Source: a bacterium
GTDB taxonomy: Bacteria; Krumholzibacteriota; Krumholzibacteriia; Krumholzibacteriales; WJIX01
Length of the DNA stretch: 6,842 bases
Direction of reading: 5' to 3'
Assembly: GCA_021160845.1 (NCBI GenBank)
Contig: JAGHBT010000212.1
Coordinates: 1 to 6,842, forward strand
Of the stretch, positions 6,791 to 6,842 are shown piece by piece (position 1 is the first letter of the stretch; each line of letters starts with the position of its first letter). Under the pieces are notes generated by a model that had not been told where the DNA came from, did not search any database, and saw only the letters and a program-made list of their open reading frames with translations. Both the position numbers and the translations under genes were made by a program.

Positions 6791-6842
6791 TTTGTTGTAA
6801 AATTATTCGTTGTGTTTATATTTTTTAATAAGAGTTAGGATA
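6791..6842 (+). other. Non-coding tail with possible ribosome binding site for a downstream gene
   Basis: These 52 AT-rich bases follow the ompH stop and show no convincing terminator hairpin. They end in AGAGTTAGGA (6831-6840), a moderate Shine-Dalgarno match, which suggests that another gene of the same transcript begins just past the window edge. In many diderms lpxD or fabZ occupies this place, but nothing here shows which gene it is. Confidence 0.35.

Noticed and set aside
6787..6828. Small ORF starting at the ATG that overlaps the ompH stop
   Set aside because: It reaches a stop after 13 codons and no Shine-Dalgarno precedes it.

Overview
The window (about 40% GC by eye) looks like one end of a contig from an uncultivated diderm (Gram-negative-type) bacterium. 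It holds four plus-strand genes in two functional blocks. The first is the protein-arginine-phosphorylation quality-control pair mcsB-clpC, best known from Firmicutes. The second is the outer-membrane biogenesis pair bamA-ompH(skp), which requires an outer membrane. McsB plus ClpC next to BamA/OmpH would fit an FCB-type or other candidate-phylum lineage better than a classical Firmicute or a proteobacterium. That taxonomic reading is inference and of low certainty.

Layout: bases 1-76 are a perfect 36-bp inverted repeat around a 4-base loop, sitting at the contig edge and inside the mcsB reading frame; it is most likely a fold-back assembly or amplification artefact. mcsB runs from there (5' truncated) to 1050. 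clpC follows after a short gap and ends at 3545. A 372-bp non-coding stretch (3546-3917) contains a weak terminator-like hairpin just after clpC, several inverted repeats and a plausible promoter for the next gene. bamA (3918-6173) and ompH (6242-6790, TTG start) follow, 68 bp apart and probably co-transcribed. The last 52 bases are non-coding and end in a possible ribosome binding site for a gene beyond the window.

How they work together: McsB phosphorylates arginines on damaged proteins, and the ClpC N-domain recognises phosphoarginine and feeds clients to ClpP (not in the window). The residues known to matter for arginine-kinase activity, for the McsB phosphoarginine pocket and for ClpC phosphoarginine docking are all present, so the pathway looks intact. 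BamA inserts beta-barrel proteins into the outer membrane, and OmpH/Skp is the periplasmic holdase that delivers them. All four genes belong to recognised families. I see no undescribed system here; the points of interest are the fold-back contig end, the intact phosphoarginine pathway in a diderm, and the structured intergenic region ahead of bamA.
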